64,000 nucleotides of DNA from Streptosporangium roseum DSM 43021 (GTDB lineage Bacteria; Actinomycetota; Actinomycetes; Streptosporangiales; Streptosporangiaceae): assembly GCF_000024865.1 (NCBI RefSeq), contig NC_013595.1, positions 8,804,001 to 8,868,000 on the forward strand, read 5' to 3'. Below, in pieces: positions 34,142 through 42,196 of this stretch. The position numbers and the translations under genes were made by a program. Positions within the stretch are counted from its first letter, which is position 1. Each line of letters begins with the position of its first letter. Below the pieces are notes generated by a model. It did no database searches, was not told the DNA's origin, and saw nothing but the letters and a program-made list of their open reading frames with translations.

Positions 34142-35402
34142 CGGCCACCCGGACCGGGGCCTGGGCCTTGCCGAGCTTGAGGCCGTGCTCGGCGCCGACC
34201 TCCTCCAGCGCGCTCTTGAGCGACTCGGAGTCCATGTTGACCTTCTCAAGACGGGCGAGGTAGCCGGTGAGGATCTCCACCGCGGCGTTCTTCATGGCCT
34301 TGTCCCACGACGCCTGGTCGAAGACGGGCTCGTCCAGGAAGAGGAAGTCCACGTTCGCAGTGATCTCGGACAGGACCGCGATCCGGGTCTGGGCGAGCTC
34401 GGCGACCTTGGCGAAGGTCTCCCGGTCCCAGCTCGGGTCCAGCCACGGCTCGCAGCGGGCGACGAAGGTGTCGAGCGGCAGCGCCCGGATGTATTCGCCG
34501 TTGAAGGCACGGAGCTTCTTCTCGTCGAAGAAGGCCGGGGACGGGTTGACGTTCGCCAGGTCGAACAGCGGCACCATCTCGGCCCAGGGCATGATCTCCC
34601 GGTCGTCGCCCGGCCCCCAGCCGAGCAGCATGAGGTAGTTGACCATGGCCTCGGCCAGGTAGCCCTCCTCGCGGTAGGACTCCAGGGCGACCTTGTCGCG
34701 GCGCTTGGACAGCTTCTGGCGCTTCTCGTTGACGATGACCGGCACGTGCGCCCAGGTGGGCGGGGCGACGCCCAGCGCCTCCCAGAGCAGCTGCTGCTTG
34801 GGCGTGTTGGACAGGTGCTCCTCGGCGCGGACCACGTGGCTGATCCGCATCTCGATGTCGTCGACCACGTTGGCCAGCACGAACAGCGGGGAGCCGTCGG
34901 CCCGCGCGACGACGAAGTCCTCCATCGCCTCGTTGGGGAACTCGACCGTGCCGCGGACCAGGTCCTGGACCACGGTGACGCCGTCGTCCGGGGTGCGGAA
35001 GCGGACCGCGCCCTCGGTCAGGCCCCGGTCGCGGCAGAAGCCGTCGTAGCCCTTGTGCTCCGAGCCGGTGCGGGCCTTCACCTCGTCGCGGGTGCAGACG
35101 CAGTAGTAGGCGCGGCCGTCGGCGACCAGCTTGGCCGCCGCCTCCCGGTGCTGCTCCTCGTAGGCCGACTGGAAGTAGGGACCCTCGAAGAACGGGCTGT
35201 CGCCGTTGATGCCGATCCAGGCCAGCGCCGAGATGATGCCCTCGGTCCACTCGGGCCGGTTGCGGGCGGCGTCGGTGTCCTCGATGCGCAGCACGAACGT
35301 GCCGCCGGACTGCTCGGCCAGCGCCCAGTTGAACAGCGCCGAACGGGCGCCGCCGACGTGGAACATGCCGGTGGGAGAGGGAGCGAAACGAACCCTAGTC
35401 AC
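34035..35402 (-). CDS. gltX: Glutamyl-tRNA synthetase (455 aa)
   Basis: Charges tRNA-Glu (and tRNA-Gln in the indirect pathway). VRFAPSPTGMFHVGGARSA carries the HIGH-type motif at residues 15-18 and RQKLSKRRDK the KMSKS motif near residues 229-233. The C-terminal anticodon-binding part is present; length is normal for actinobacteria. The GTG start overlaps the 3' end of the upstream FAH gene by eight bases. The tRNA-Glu genes are 4.3 kb away. Confidence 0.97.
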   Translation of the reverse strand: MTRVRFAPSPTGMFHVGGARSALFNWALAEQSGGTFVLRIEDTDAARNRPEWTEGIISALAWIGINGDSPFFEGPYFQSAYEEQHREAAAKLVADGRAYYCVCTRDEVKARTGSEHKGYDGFCRDRGLTEGAVRFRTPDDGVTVVQDLVRGTVEFPNEAMEDFVVARADGSPLFVLANVVDDIEMRISHVVRAEEHLSNTPKQQLLWEALGVAPPTWAHVPVIVNEKRQKLSKRRDKVALESYREEGYLAEAMVNYLMLLGWGPGDDREIMPWAEMVPLFDLANVNPSPAFFDEKKLRAFNGEYIRALPLDTFVARCEPWLDPSWDRETFAKVAELAQTRIAVLSEITANVDFLFLDEPVFDQASWDKAMKNAAVEILTGYLARLEKVNMDSESLKSALEEVGAEHGLKLGKAQAPVRVAVTGRTVGLPLFESIEALGRERSMDRIRAALARLQG

Positions 35403-36171
35403 GGGAGACCACCCGGTTGGTGAGAGTGCCGATTCCTTCGATGCCGACGCTGACCTCGTCGCCGACGTCCAGCGGGCCGACCCCCTCGGGCGTCCCGGTG
35501 AGGATGACGTCGCCGGGGATCAGGGTCATGACCGCGCTCACGTGGGCGATCAGCGTCGGGATGTCGTACATGAGCTTGGAGGTGCGCGAGCTCTGCTTGA
35601 TCTCGCCGTTCACCGTCGTGGTGATGCCCAGGTCACCCGGGTCGAGCTCGGTCTGGATCCACGGGCCGAGCGGGCAGAAGGTGTCGAAGCCCTTGGCGCG
35701 GGTGAACTGGACGTCCTTCTTCTGCAGGTCCCGGGCCGTGACGTCGTTGGCGCAGGTGTAGCCGAAGACGACCTCGTGGGCCCGCTCCGCGGGGACCTCC
35801 CGGCAGAGCCTGCCGATGACCACGGCCAGCTCCCCCTCGAAGTCGACCCGCCGGGACAGCCCCGTCGGGTAGGCGATGGCCTCCCCCGAACCGATCACCG
35901 AGGTGGAGGGCTTCAGGAAGACCAGCGGCTCGTCGGGGACGTCTCCGCCCATCTCGCGGGCGTGGTCGGCGTAGTTCCTGCCGATCGCGACGACCTTGCT
36001 GGGCAACATGGGCGCGACCAGCTTGACCTGCGAGAGCGAGTAACGCTCACCGGTGAACTGGATCGGGCCGAAGGGGTGGCCGGAGATCGCGGAGATGAAC
36101 TCCTCGCCGGGTCCGCCCTCGACCACGCCGAATCCGACACCCTCACCTGTGGAGAACCTCGCTATACGCAC
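35395..36171 (-). CDS. Fumarylacetoacetate hydrolase family protein (258 aa)
   Basis: FAH-fold Mg-dependent hydrolase/isomerase (2-hydroxyhepta-2,4-dienedioate isomerase type). N-terminal strand VRIARFSTGEG, then PSKVVAIGRNYADHAREMG, metal ligands in RRVDFEGELAVVIGR, and NDVTARDLQKKDVQFTRAKGFDTFCPLGPWI with GTPEGVGPLDVGD. Substrate unknown; oxaloacetate decarboxylase or acylpyruvase activity is also possible. GTG start with TAGCCT six bases upstream: probably leaderless. Conserved upstream neighbour of gltX in actinobacteria. Confidence 0.9.
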   Translation of the reverse strand: MRIARFSTGEGVGFGVVEGGPGEEFISAISGHPFGPIQFTGERYSLSQVKLVAPMLPSKVVAIGRNYADHAREMGGDVPDEPLVFLKPSTSVIGSGEAIAYPTGLSRRVDFEGELAVVIGRLCREVPAERAHEVVFGYTCANDVTARDLQKKDVQFTRAKGFDTFCPLGPWIQTELDPGDLGITTTVNGEIKQSSRTSKLMYDIPTLIAHVSAVMTLIPGDVILTGTPEGVGPLDVGDEVSVGIEGIGTLTNRVVSRD

Positions 36172-36353
36172 ACGACAAGGCTAGTCGCGCCCGGGGTCCC
36201 GCCGGACCGCCGCCCGGCGGACCGGCGCCGCCGCGCCGCGCGGAGAGCGCCGCGCACCTTCCCGGCGCTCCCGGGGCAGAGCGGCTTTGGACAAGCGCCG
36301 CTAATCAGACTTATTACACATATCCAGGATTTCCCCACAAAAAGGTATGTCCC

Positions 36354-36377
36354 GGTTGCTGTTCTTATGGGGGGTAT
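36354..36377 (+). promoter_or_regulatory. Sigma-B-type stress promoter
   Basis: GGTT (36354-36357) and GGGTAT (36372-36377) with a 14-bp spacer, matching the actinobacterial sigma-B/sigma-F consensus GNNT-N14-16-GGGTAY. It lies 60 bp upstream of the first Asp23 gene, in the sense direction. Confidence 0.62.
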
Positions 36378-36397
36378 TACGCCCTGTAAGCAGCATT

Positions 36398-36418
36398 GGG
36401 GAAGCACACGGCTTCCCC
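36398..36418 (+). promoter_or_regulatory. 5' UTR hairpin of the Asp23 operon
   Basis: Perfect 8-bp stem GGGGAAGC/GCTTCCCC with a five-base loop, between the promoter and the GGAAGGA ribosome-binding site (36424-36431). It could gate translation or stabilise the mRNA (inference). Not followed by T, so not an obvious terminator. Confidence 0.6.
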
Positions 36419-36436
36419 TCGGGGGAAGGAATCGAC

Positions 36437-36934
36437 GTGACCGAAGCCAACACGGTGAACGTGCCGAAGGGCGACGAGAACCCGGTGCCGCGGGCTCGGA
36501 CCGATGCCCCTGGAGGCCAGGGAGGGCTGGCCACCCCCAAGGGAAACACGAGCATCGACAGCGGGGTCGTAGCGAAGATCGCCGGCATGGCGGCCCGGGA
36601 GGTCTCGGGCGTCTACAACATGGGCGCCGGAACCGCGCGGGCGCTCGGCGCGGTCCGCGGCATGGTCGGCGGCGACAAGAGCGTCACCCAGGGTGTGTCC
36701 GTCGAGGTGGGCGAGCGGCAGGCGGCCGTCGACCTCGACCTGGTGGTCGAGTACGGCGTGGCCATCCCGGACGTCGCCTCCGCCGTGCGCCGCAACGTGA
36801 TCACGGCCGTCGAGCGCATGACCGGGCTTGAGGTGACCGAGGTCAACATCAAGGTCGACGACGTGCACATGCCCGGCCAGGAGAAGGACGAGGAGAGGGC
36901 GGAGGACTCCGAGCAGGGGCCGCGCGTCCGGTGA
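36437..36934 (+). CDS. Asp23/Gls24 family envelope stress protein (165 aa)
   Basis: GTG start at 36437 (VTEANTVNVPKGDEN) with GGAAGGA upstream. A 60-residue disordered N-terminus precedes the Asp23 domain: IDSGVVAKIAGMAAREVSGVYNM, VSVEVGERQAAVDLDLVVEYG and ERMTGLEVTEVNIKVDDV. In S. aureus Asp23 is membrane-tethered through AmaP; an amaP-like gene ends this operon. First of six overlapping genes. The promoter at 36354-36377 implies stress induction. Confidence 0.93.
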   Translation: MTEANTVNVPKGDENPVPRARTDAPGGQGGLATPKGNTSIDSGVVAKIAGMAAREVSGVYNMGAGTARALGAVRGMVGGDKSVTQGVSVEVGERQAAVDLDLVVEYGVAIPDVASAVRRNVITAVERMTGLEVTEVNIKVDDVHMPGQEKDEERAEDSEQGPRVR

Positions 36935-37197
36935 GCGACCTCGCGCACGAGATCGCCGACGCCGTACGGCGATGCCCCGATGTCGCCGACCTGTCAGGCG
37001 GCCCCTTCGGAACCGTGGCGACCTACCTGCCCGGCGAGAGGGTGTCCGGCGTCGCGTTACGCGACGGCGAGGTGGAGGTCTCCATCGTCGTCCAGATGGG
37101 ACGGCCGCTGCCGGAGATCGCGGAAGAGGTGCGGACGGCGATCGCCCCGCTGGTGGGTGACCGTCCGGTGAACGTCTATATCGGAGGTATTCGATGA
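36931..37197 (+). CDS. Small Asp23-like protein (88 aa)
   Basis: GTG start overlapping the previous stop (GTGA). A short relative of the Asp23 domain: VADLSGGPFGTVATYLPGE, VSIVVQMGRPLPEIAEEVR and VNVYIGGIR give the beta-alpha-beta pattern. Lacks the disordered N-terminus of its neighbour. Probably a partner in the same envelope assembly (inference). Followed by an ATGA overlap into a small membrane protein. Confidence 0.85.
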   Translation: MSDLAHEIADAVRRCPDVADLSGGPFGTVATYLPGERVSGVALRDGEVEVSIVVQMGRPLPEIAEEVRTAIAPLVGDRPVNVYIGGIR

Positions 37198-37382
37198 ACC
37201 AGTTCCCCGTATGGAGCGTCGTCGGCATGTTCGTCGGCATCGTCCTGGGCTTCGCGGCGGCCTTCGGCGGTCTCGGCGCCTTCCTTCTGGTGCTCGTCCT
37301 GGGCGCCGTCGGGCTCCTCATCGGCCGCATCGTCGAGAGCGGCGAGATCGACCTGTCCCGGCTGGGCGTGAGGCGGCAATGA
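37194..37382 (+). CDS. DUF2273-like small membrane protein (62 aa)
   Basis: MNQFPVWSVVGMFVGIVLGFAA then GAFLLVLVLGAVGLLIGRIVESGEI: two adjacent transmembrane helices and a short cytoplasmic tail, the architecture of DUF2273 proteins found in asp23/amaP operons of firmicutes. ATGA overlaps at both ends. Likely membrane anchor of the Asp23-like complex (inference). Confidence 0.87.
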   Translation: MNQFPVWSVVGMFVGIVLGFAAAFGGLGAFLLVLVLGAVGLLIGRIVESGEIDLSRLGVRRQ

Positions 37383-37852
37383 CCACACCGGTCGAGCACC
37401 GCGCCGCATCCACCGAGGCGCCCGCGGACGTGCGCGGTCTCCCGGCACAGCGGCCGGGAGGCACCTCACCCGCGGACGCGGCCCGGCCCGCCCCGCCCAT
37501 CCGGCCGGTACGGCCCGCCGTACCGGCCGAGCGGCGCGGGAAGACGGACATCGCGGAGCGGGTGGTGTCGCGCATCGCGGCGCGCGCGGCCCGGGAGGTG
37601 GCACGGGTGCTGGAGGTCCGCGAGCGGGGGCCGCTGACCTTCGGAGAACGCACCCGTGCCACCCTGGACGGAGATCTCACGGTGCTGAGACTGGACGTGT
37701 CGGTGGAGTATCCCGCTCCGCTCCGGCAGGTCACCGAGGCGGTCCGGCGGCACGTCGCCGACCGGGTCAGCGTGCTGACCGGCCTGCACGTCGACCACGT
37801 CGACATCGACGTGACCGGCGTGATGCCGTCCGGGGAAGAGGACCGCCGATGA
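37379..37852 (+). CDS. Asp23/Gls24 family protein, second large paralogue (157 aa)
   Basis: A Pro/Ala-rich N-terminus of about 55 residues, then the Asp23 domain: IAERVVSRIAARAAREVARVLEV, LTVLRLDVSVEYPAPLRQVTEAVRRHV and LTGLHVDHVDIDVTG. ATG overlaps the stop upstream (ATGA) and its TGA overlaps the next ATG. It provides a second Asp23 paralogue in one operon, so hetero-oligomers are possible. Confidence 0.92.
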   Translation: MTTPVEHRAASTEAPADVRGLPAQRPGGTSPADAARPAPPIRPVRPAVPAERRGKTDIAERVVSRIAARAAREVARVLEVRERGPLTFGERTRATLDGDLTVLRLDVSVEYPAPLRQVTEAVRRHVADRVSVLTGLHVDHVDIDVTGVMPSGEEDRR

Positions 37853-38529
37853 CGGCCACCTCCGATCCGCCCCACCGAACCTCCGGGTCGAGTCCCGCAC
37901 CGGAGCCGCCGGCCGCACCCGGCGCGGAGCTCACGGAACAGGCCCCACCGCCCACACCCGCCGGAGTCCCGAGGAACCGGGCGGCGGACCGGGCGGCGAA
38001 CAGGGCCTTCCGTCCGCGCCGGGTGGTCCCCGCCGTGATCACGGCCGCCCTGATGACCGTGATCGGCGTCCTGGTCGCGGTGGAGACGATCTCCGCGCTG
38101 TTCGGCCGCCCGGCGCGCTGGGTGCCGTACGACCGGATGCTGGGCTGGGCGTCCTCGACGCCGTGGAACGACCCGCGGGTGATGCTCGGCGCGAGCGTGG
38201 TCACCGCGCTCGGCCTGCTGCTGGTGCTGCTCGCGCTCGTCCCCGGACGGCCCAGGTTCATCCCGGCGAGGACCGGCGACCCCGACCTGGTCATCGGCAT
38301 GCAGCGCCGCGGCTTCACCCGTTCCCTGGCCCACGCCGCCCGGCAGGTCCAGGGCGTCGACCACGCCCGGGTGCGGCTGCACGGCAAGACCGCCCAGGTG
38401 ACGGCCGGCAGCCACCTGCGGGACACCACCGGGCTGGCCGAGGCCGTACGGCTGGCCGTCACCGACCGGATCACCGCGCTCGCTCCGGTGGACGACTATC
38501 CCGTGCGCGTGAACCTGCGAGGAAGGTGA
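37849..38529 (+). CDS. DUF6286-type membrane protein (226 aa)
   Basis: A disordered Pro-rich N-terminus (about 1-55) with basic patch RNRAADRAANRAFRPRR, two transmembrane helices (VVPAVITAALMTVIGVLVAVE; VTALGLLLVLLALVPG), then a cytoplasmic domain of about 95 residues (MQRRGFTRSLAHAARQVQGVDHARVRLHG). This matches the actinobacterial DUF6286 proteins beside asp23 genes. ATGA overlap upstream. Function unknown; presumed scaffold. Confidence 0.85.
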   Translation: MTATSDPPHRTSGSSPAPEPPAAPGAELTEQAPPPTPAGVPRNRAADRAANRAFRPRRVVPAVITAALMTVIGVLVAVETISALFGRPARWVPYDRMLGWASSTPWNDPRVMLGASVVTALGLLLVLLALVPGRPRFIPARTGDPDLVIGMQRRGFTRSLAHAARQVQGVDHARVRLHGKTAQVTAGSHLRDTTGLAEAVRLAVTDRITALAPVDDYPVRVNLRGR

Positions 38530-38534
38530 TCGCC

Positions 38535-39122
38535 TTGGACAGGAGGACCTCAAGGGGCAACCGGCTGGGGCTGCTGATCATCGGGCTGCTGCTGACGGCC
38601 CTGGGCGGCCTCACGGTCGCCCGTGGCGCGGGCGCGTTCCCGCAGAACTGGGCACCCGCCCGCGAGCCGCTCGTCAACGGCCCGGTGCGCGAGGCCTTCA
38701 CCCGCTACGACCCGTGGCTGTGGTGGGCGATCGCCGCCGGGGGGATCGTGCTGGCCCTGTTCGGCCTGCGCTGGCTGCTGGTCCAGGGACGGCGCGCCAG
38801 GCTGGGCGACATCCGCCTGGCGAGCGGCCCCGGAGGGGTCACCGATCTCCATACCGGCGGCGTGGCCGACGCGATGGCCGCCGACGTCCGCGCGCACCCC
38901 GCGATCCTCGGCGCCAGCGCCGCGATGGTCGGCACCGAAGCACACCCGGAGGTGCGGGTGCGGTTGGTGGCCGCCGAGAGCCTCCCGATGAACGCGATCC
39001 GCGAGCAGCTGGACGGGGTGGCCATCCCGCACATGCGCCAGGCGCTGGAGACCGAGCGCATCCCGGCCGTCGCTCAGGTGAGCCTGGAGGAGCCGCCACG
39101 CTCCCGCAGGACCGTCGCCTGA
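38535..39122 (+). CDS. amaP: Alkaline shock response membrane anchor protein AmaP (195 aa)
   Basis: Two transmembrane helices (LLIIGLLLTALGGLTVARG and WWAIAAGGIVLALFGLRWLL) with a ~45-residue loop, then a cytoplasmic Asp23-like domain. In S. aureus AmaP fixes Asp23 at the membrane. The TTG at 38535 has an excellent GAGGAAGG eight nt upstream; a GTG at 38526 would overlap the preceding stop but leaves the Shine-Dalgarno directly adjacent, so I prefer TTG. Last gene of the six-gene unit. Confidence 0.88.
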   Translation: MDRRTSRGNRLGLLIIGLLLTALGGLTVARGAGAFPQNWAPAREPLVNGPVREAFTRYDPWLWWAIAAGGIVLALFGLRWLLVQGRRARLGDIRLASGPGGVTDLHTGGVADAMAADVRAHPAILGASAAMVGTEAHPEVRVRLVAAESLPMNAIREQLDGVAIPHMRQALETERIPAVAQVSLEEPPRSRRTVA

Positions 39123-39185
39123 CGGCGTGGCCGGGGGAGGCGGCGCTCGCGGTGCGGCGGGGGGCGGTAGGGCAGGATGGGTTAC

Positions 39186-39560
39186 ATGAGCGTTGTCAAG
39201 ATCAATGTGCTGACCGTGCCGGCGGAGATGCGCGAGGAGCTGGAGCGCCGCTTCTCCGGACGCGCCGGGATCGTGGAGTCGGCGGACGGATTCGAGTGGT
39301 TCGAGCTGCTCCGCCCGGTGGAGGGCACCGACCAATACATGGTCTACACCCGCTGGCGGTCCGAGGAGGACTTCAAGCGCTGGACCGACAGCCAGGCCTT
39401 CCAGAAGGGCCACGCCCAGGCCGGCGGCCAGGAGCAGGGGCACGGCCACGGCCAGGCCGCCGGCCAGGGGCACGGCCACGGTCAGGGGCCGGCCGCGACC
39501 GGGGCCCAGCTCTGGTCGTTCGAGGTCGTCCAGAGCACCGGCCCCGCCTCCGGCTCCTGA
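39186..39560 (+). CDS. Antibiotic-biosynthesis-monooxygenase (HmoA-like) protein with His-rich insert (124 aa)
   Basis: ABM-domain dimer of the heme-monooxygenase type: VVKINVLTVPAEMREELERRF, GFEWFELLRPVEGTDQYMVYTRW and FEVVQ. Between strands lies a low-complexity insert rich in His/Gly/Gln (GHGHGQAAGQGHGHGQG) that could bind metal or be flexible. Chosen ATG 39186; an ATG at 39177 is also possible. Family members degrade heme or oxidise polyketides; the substrate here is unknown. Confidence 0.85.
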   Translation: MSVVKINVLTVPAEMREELERRFSGRAGIVESADGFEWFELLRPVEGTDQYMVYTRWRSEEDFKRWTDSQAFQKGHAQAGGQEQGHGHGQAAGQGHGHGQGPAATGAQLWSFEVVQSTGPASGS

Positions 39561-39729
39561 CCTGATCCGTGCCGGGCCGGGCCCCGGCCCGGCGGCGCGG
39601 ATGTCCGGTGCAGGCCTCGCGAGCATCCCGCACCGGCGGCACGGATGTCCCGTGGCGGCCGCGCGGGCATCCCGCACCGGGCCGCGCGGATGTCCCCGCC
39701 CCGCCGCGCGGGCGTCCCGTGGCGGCCCG

Positions 39730-40326
39730 TCAGCCGTCCAGCGCGTTCGCCCGGATGCGGTCGGCGACGCCGCCCCGGACGAACGTGGCGGCCAGGCTGT
39801 CCGGCTTGCGCTCGGCCTGGTCCCTGAAGCAGGCGATGAACTCCTCGCCGAGCCCCAGCCTCGGGTAGCGCTCCAGCACCTCGGCCCGGAGCCCGGCAGG
39901 GAAGTCCTCCGGCCGCCGGCCGGAGATGTCGAGGGCGGTGGACAGCTCCAGGAGGTGGCCCTCGGGATCCTCGGCGAGATCCACCTTGTCCCACATGTGC
40001 CGCACGATCACCTCGGAGGCGCGCACGCGCCGCTCGACGGGCCACCCGGCCCCGGCGGCGAAGACCCACGCGAGATGCCCTCCGGCCTCCTCGAACGGCA
40101 CGGTGTGGCTGTCGAACTCCTTCACCAGGCCGATGTCGTGCAGCATCGACGAGACGTACAGCAGCTCGGCGTCGAAGGCGATGCCGTTCATCCCCGCGTA
40201 GGCCGCCGCCCACAGGTAGGCCCGCACCGAGTGGTTGAGCAGGGCGGGTGAGCAGTAGGCGGTGGCGACCTCCAGCGCGCCACGGGTGGCGGAGGTGTCG
40301 GGGATCACGATGTCGGCGAATCTCAT
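39730..40326 (-). CDS. HD-domain metal-dependent hydrolase (198 aa)
   Basis: HD superfamily hydrolase: early His in LLNHSVRAYLWAAAYAG, the HD dyad in SSMLHDIGLVKEF, and further ligands in EVIVRHMWDK. The pattern is that of cyanamide-hydratase-like HD proteins of actinobacteria. ATG 40326 (MRFADIVIPDTSATRG) is supported by conservation of this N-terminus in the family as I recall. Divergent from the GlxA-type regulator over 70 bp, so it may be its target. Confidence 0.85.
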   Translation of the reverse strand: MRFADIVIPDTSATRGALEVATAYCSPALLNHSVRAYLWAAAYAGMNGIAFDAELLYVSSMLHDIGLVKEFDSHTVPFEEAGGHLAWVFAAGAGWPVERRVRASEVIVRHMWDKVDLAEDPEGHLLELSTALDISGRRPEDFPAGLRAEVLERYPRLGLGEEFIACFRDQAERKPDSLAATFVRGGVADRIRANALDG

Positions 40327-40396
40327 GGGGCCAGCCTCTCCCGGCGGGGAACGGCCCGCGAGTGGCCGGGAAGCCAACCGTCGATAGGATCCCGCC

Positions 40397-41398
40397 ATGG
40401 GGTTCACGACGGTCGCGGTGGTGCTGTTCGACGAGATCCCGCTGTTCGAGGCCTCGGTGCCGATCGCGGTCTTCGGGGAGCGGCGGGGCGGCCTGCCGGA
40501 GTTCGACGTGCGCGCGGTCGCCGCCGAGGGCGGCCCGGTCCGCACGGACGCCGGCATCGCCCTCGCCGCGCCGTACGGCCTGGACGCCGTGGACGAGGCG
40601 GACCTGGTGATCGTGCCGACCTGGCGGCGGCCGCTCGGCCGCCCGCCGGCGCGCGAGGCGCTGGAGGCGCTGCGCCGGGCCCACGAGCGCGGGGCGACGG
40701 TGGTCGGCCTCTGCCTCGGCACGTTCGTCCTCGCCGCCGCCGGCCTGCTGGACGGGCGCACGGCCACGACGCACTGGCGCTACGCCCCGCTGCTCGCCTC
40801 GGCGTACCCGCGGATCCAGGTCGAACCCGATGTGCTCTACGTGGACGGGGGCGACATCCTGACCTCCGCGGGGAGCGCCGGCGGCATCGACCTCTGCCTG
40901 CACCTCATCCGCCGGACGTACGGCTCGCAGATGGCCAACGACATCGCCAGGAGCCTGGTGGTGCCGCCGCACCGGGCCGGCGGCCAGGCGCAGTACATCG
41001 ACCACCCGGTGCCGGCCCCCGCCGACGGCGACCCCCTCGGCGAGACCCTCGACTGGGCCCTGCGCCATCTGGACCGGGAGCTCACCGTGGACGCCCTGTC
41101 CGCCCGCGCCCTGATGAGCCGCCGCACCTTCGACCGGCGCTTCCGTCAGGTCACCGGCACCACGCCCACCCAGTGGCTGCTCCACCAGCGGGTCCTGCAC
41201 GCCCAGCGGCTGCTGGAGACGACCCGGGAGCCGGTCGAGCGGGTGGCCCGCAGCGCCGGCTTCGCCTCGGCGGTGGCCCTGCGGCCCCATTTCCGCCGCC
41301 AGGTCGGGGTCTCCCCCACCACCTACCGGGAGACCTTCGGCGGACCCGGCGCGCCGGATCTCCCCGCGGAGCGGCGGGCCGTCCCCGAACTGGCCTGA
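40397..41398 (+). CDS. GlxA-type AraC-family regulator with amidotransferase-like domain (333 aa)
   Basis: N-terminal DJ-1/PfpI-type domain (about 1-190): VVLFDEIPLFEASVP, VGLCLGTFVLAAAGLLDGR with the nucleophile-elbow Cys, and TSAGSAGGIDLCLHLIR. C-terminal AraC double helix-turn-helix: LTVDALSARALMSRRTFDRRFRQ and VERVARSAGFASAVALRPHFR. Effector unknown. Flanked by divergent HD hydrolase and, 64 bp downstream, an isochorismatase-like hydrolase: likely one regulatory unit. Confidence 0.92.
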   Translation: MGFTTVAVVLFDEIPLFEASVPIAVFGERRGGLPEFDVRAVAAEGGPVRTDAGIALAAPYGLDAVDEADLVIVPTWRRPLGRPPAREALEALRRAHERGATVVGLCLGTFVLAAAGLLDGRTATTHWRYAPLLASAYPRIQVEPDVLYVDGGDILTSAGSAGGIDLCLHLIRRTYGSQMANDIARSLVVPPHRAGGQAQYIDHPVPAPADGDPLGETLDWALRHLDRELTVDALSARALMSRRTFDRRFRQVTGTTPTQWLLHQRVLHAQRLLETTREPVERVARSAGFASAVALRPHFRRQVGVSPTTYRETFGGPGAPDLPAERRAVPELA

Positions 41399-41462
41399 TC
41401 GTCGCGGTGGATGGCCGGAAGGACCCTCACATCCCCGCGGCCCGCTCCGCCAGGCTGGCGGC

Positions 41463-42068
41463 ATGAAACGAGCACTGATCGTCATCGACGTCCAGAACGA
41501 GTACTTCACCGGTGCCCTGCCCATCACCCATCCCCCGCGCGAGGAGAGCCTGGCCAACATCCTCACCGCCATGGACACCGCGCGCGAGCACGGCGTCCCG
41601 GTGATCGTGGTCAGGCACTCCGCGCCCGCCGAGTCCCCGCTGTTCGCCACCGGCGGCCACTCCTGGGAGCTGCACGAGGAGGTGGCGCGCAGGCCGTACG
41701 ACCACCTGATGGACAAGACGATGGCCTCGTCCTTCGCCAGGACCGATCTGGCCGGGTGGCTGGACGCCCAGGGGGTCGACACGCTGACCGTCGCCGGATA
41801 CATGACCCAGAACTGCGACGAATCGACCGCCCGCGACGCCTTCCACCGGGGCATGGCCGTGGAGTTCCTGTCGGACGCGACCGGCACGCTCGCCCTGTCG
41901 AACCGGGCGGGCAGCGTGACGGCCGAGGAACTGCACCACAACGTGCTGGTGGTGATGGACTCCAACTTCGCCTCGGTGGCCACCACCGCCGAGTGGGCCG
42001 GCGCCGTCAGGTCCGGCGAGCCCCTGCCGCGCCCGAACATCTGGGCCAGCACCCGGGGACGCGCCTGA
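41463..42068 (+). CDS. Cysteine hydrolase (isochorismatase-like, 201 aa)
   Basis: Isochorismatase/nicotinamidase fold: ALIVIDVQNEYF with catalytic Asp9, a Lys in MDKTMASSFARTDL, and the Cys nucleophile in TVAGYMTQNCDESTARDAF. Such enzymes hydrolyse amides or imides; the substrate is unknown. Same strand as the GlxA-type regulator just upstream and probably cotranscribed with it. Confidence 0.92.
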   Translation: MKRALIVIDVQNEYFTGALPITHPPREESLANILTAMDTAREHGVPVIVVRHSAPAESPLFATGGHSWELHEEVARRPYDHLMDKTMASSFARTDLAGWLDAQGVDTLTVAGYMTQNCDESTARDAFHRGMAVEFLSDATGTLALSNRAGSVTAEELHHNVLVVMDSNFASVATTAEWAGAVRSGEPLPRPNIWASTRGRA

Positions 42069-42196
42069 GGGCCCTAAACGCCCGGCACGCATCTAGTTGC
42101 TAACGATCTCCTGGAAGAGACTCATCCGGCTTGACCGGTTTGGTGTGATTCGGACAGCATGATCCGCCCTCTTCGTCTGGCCTGGAAGGAAATGGC

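Noticed and set aside
32785..34249. Antisense frames within the MATE gene as a possible second transporter.
   Set aside because: No transmembrane pattern; the sense frame has family motifs.
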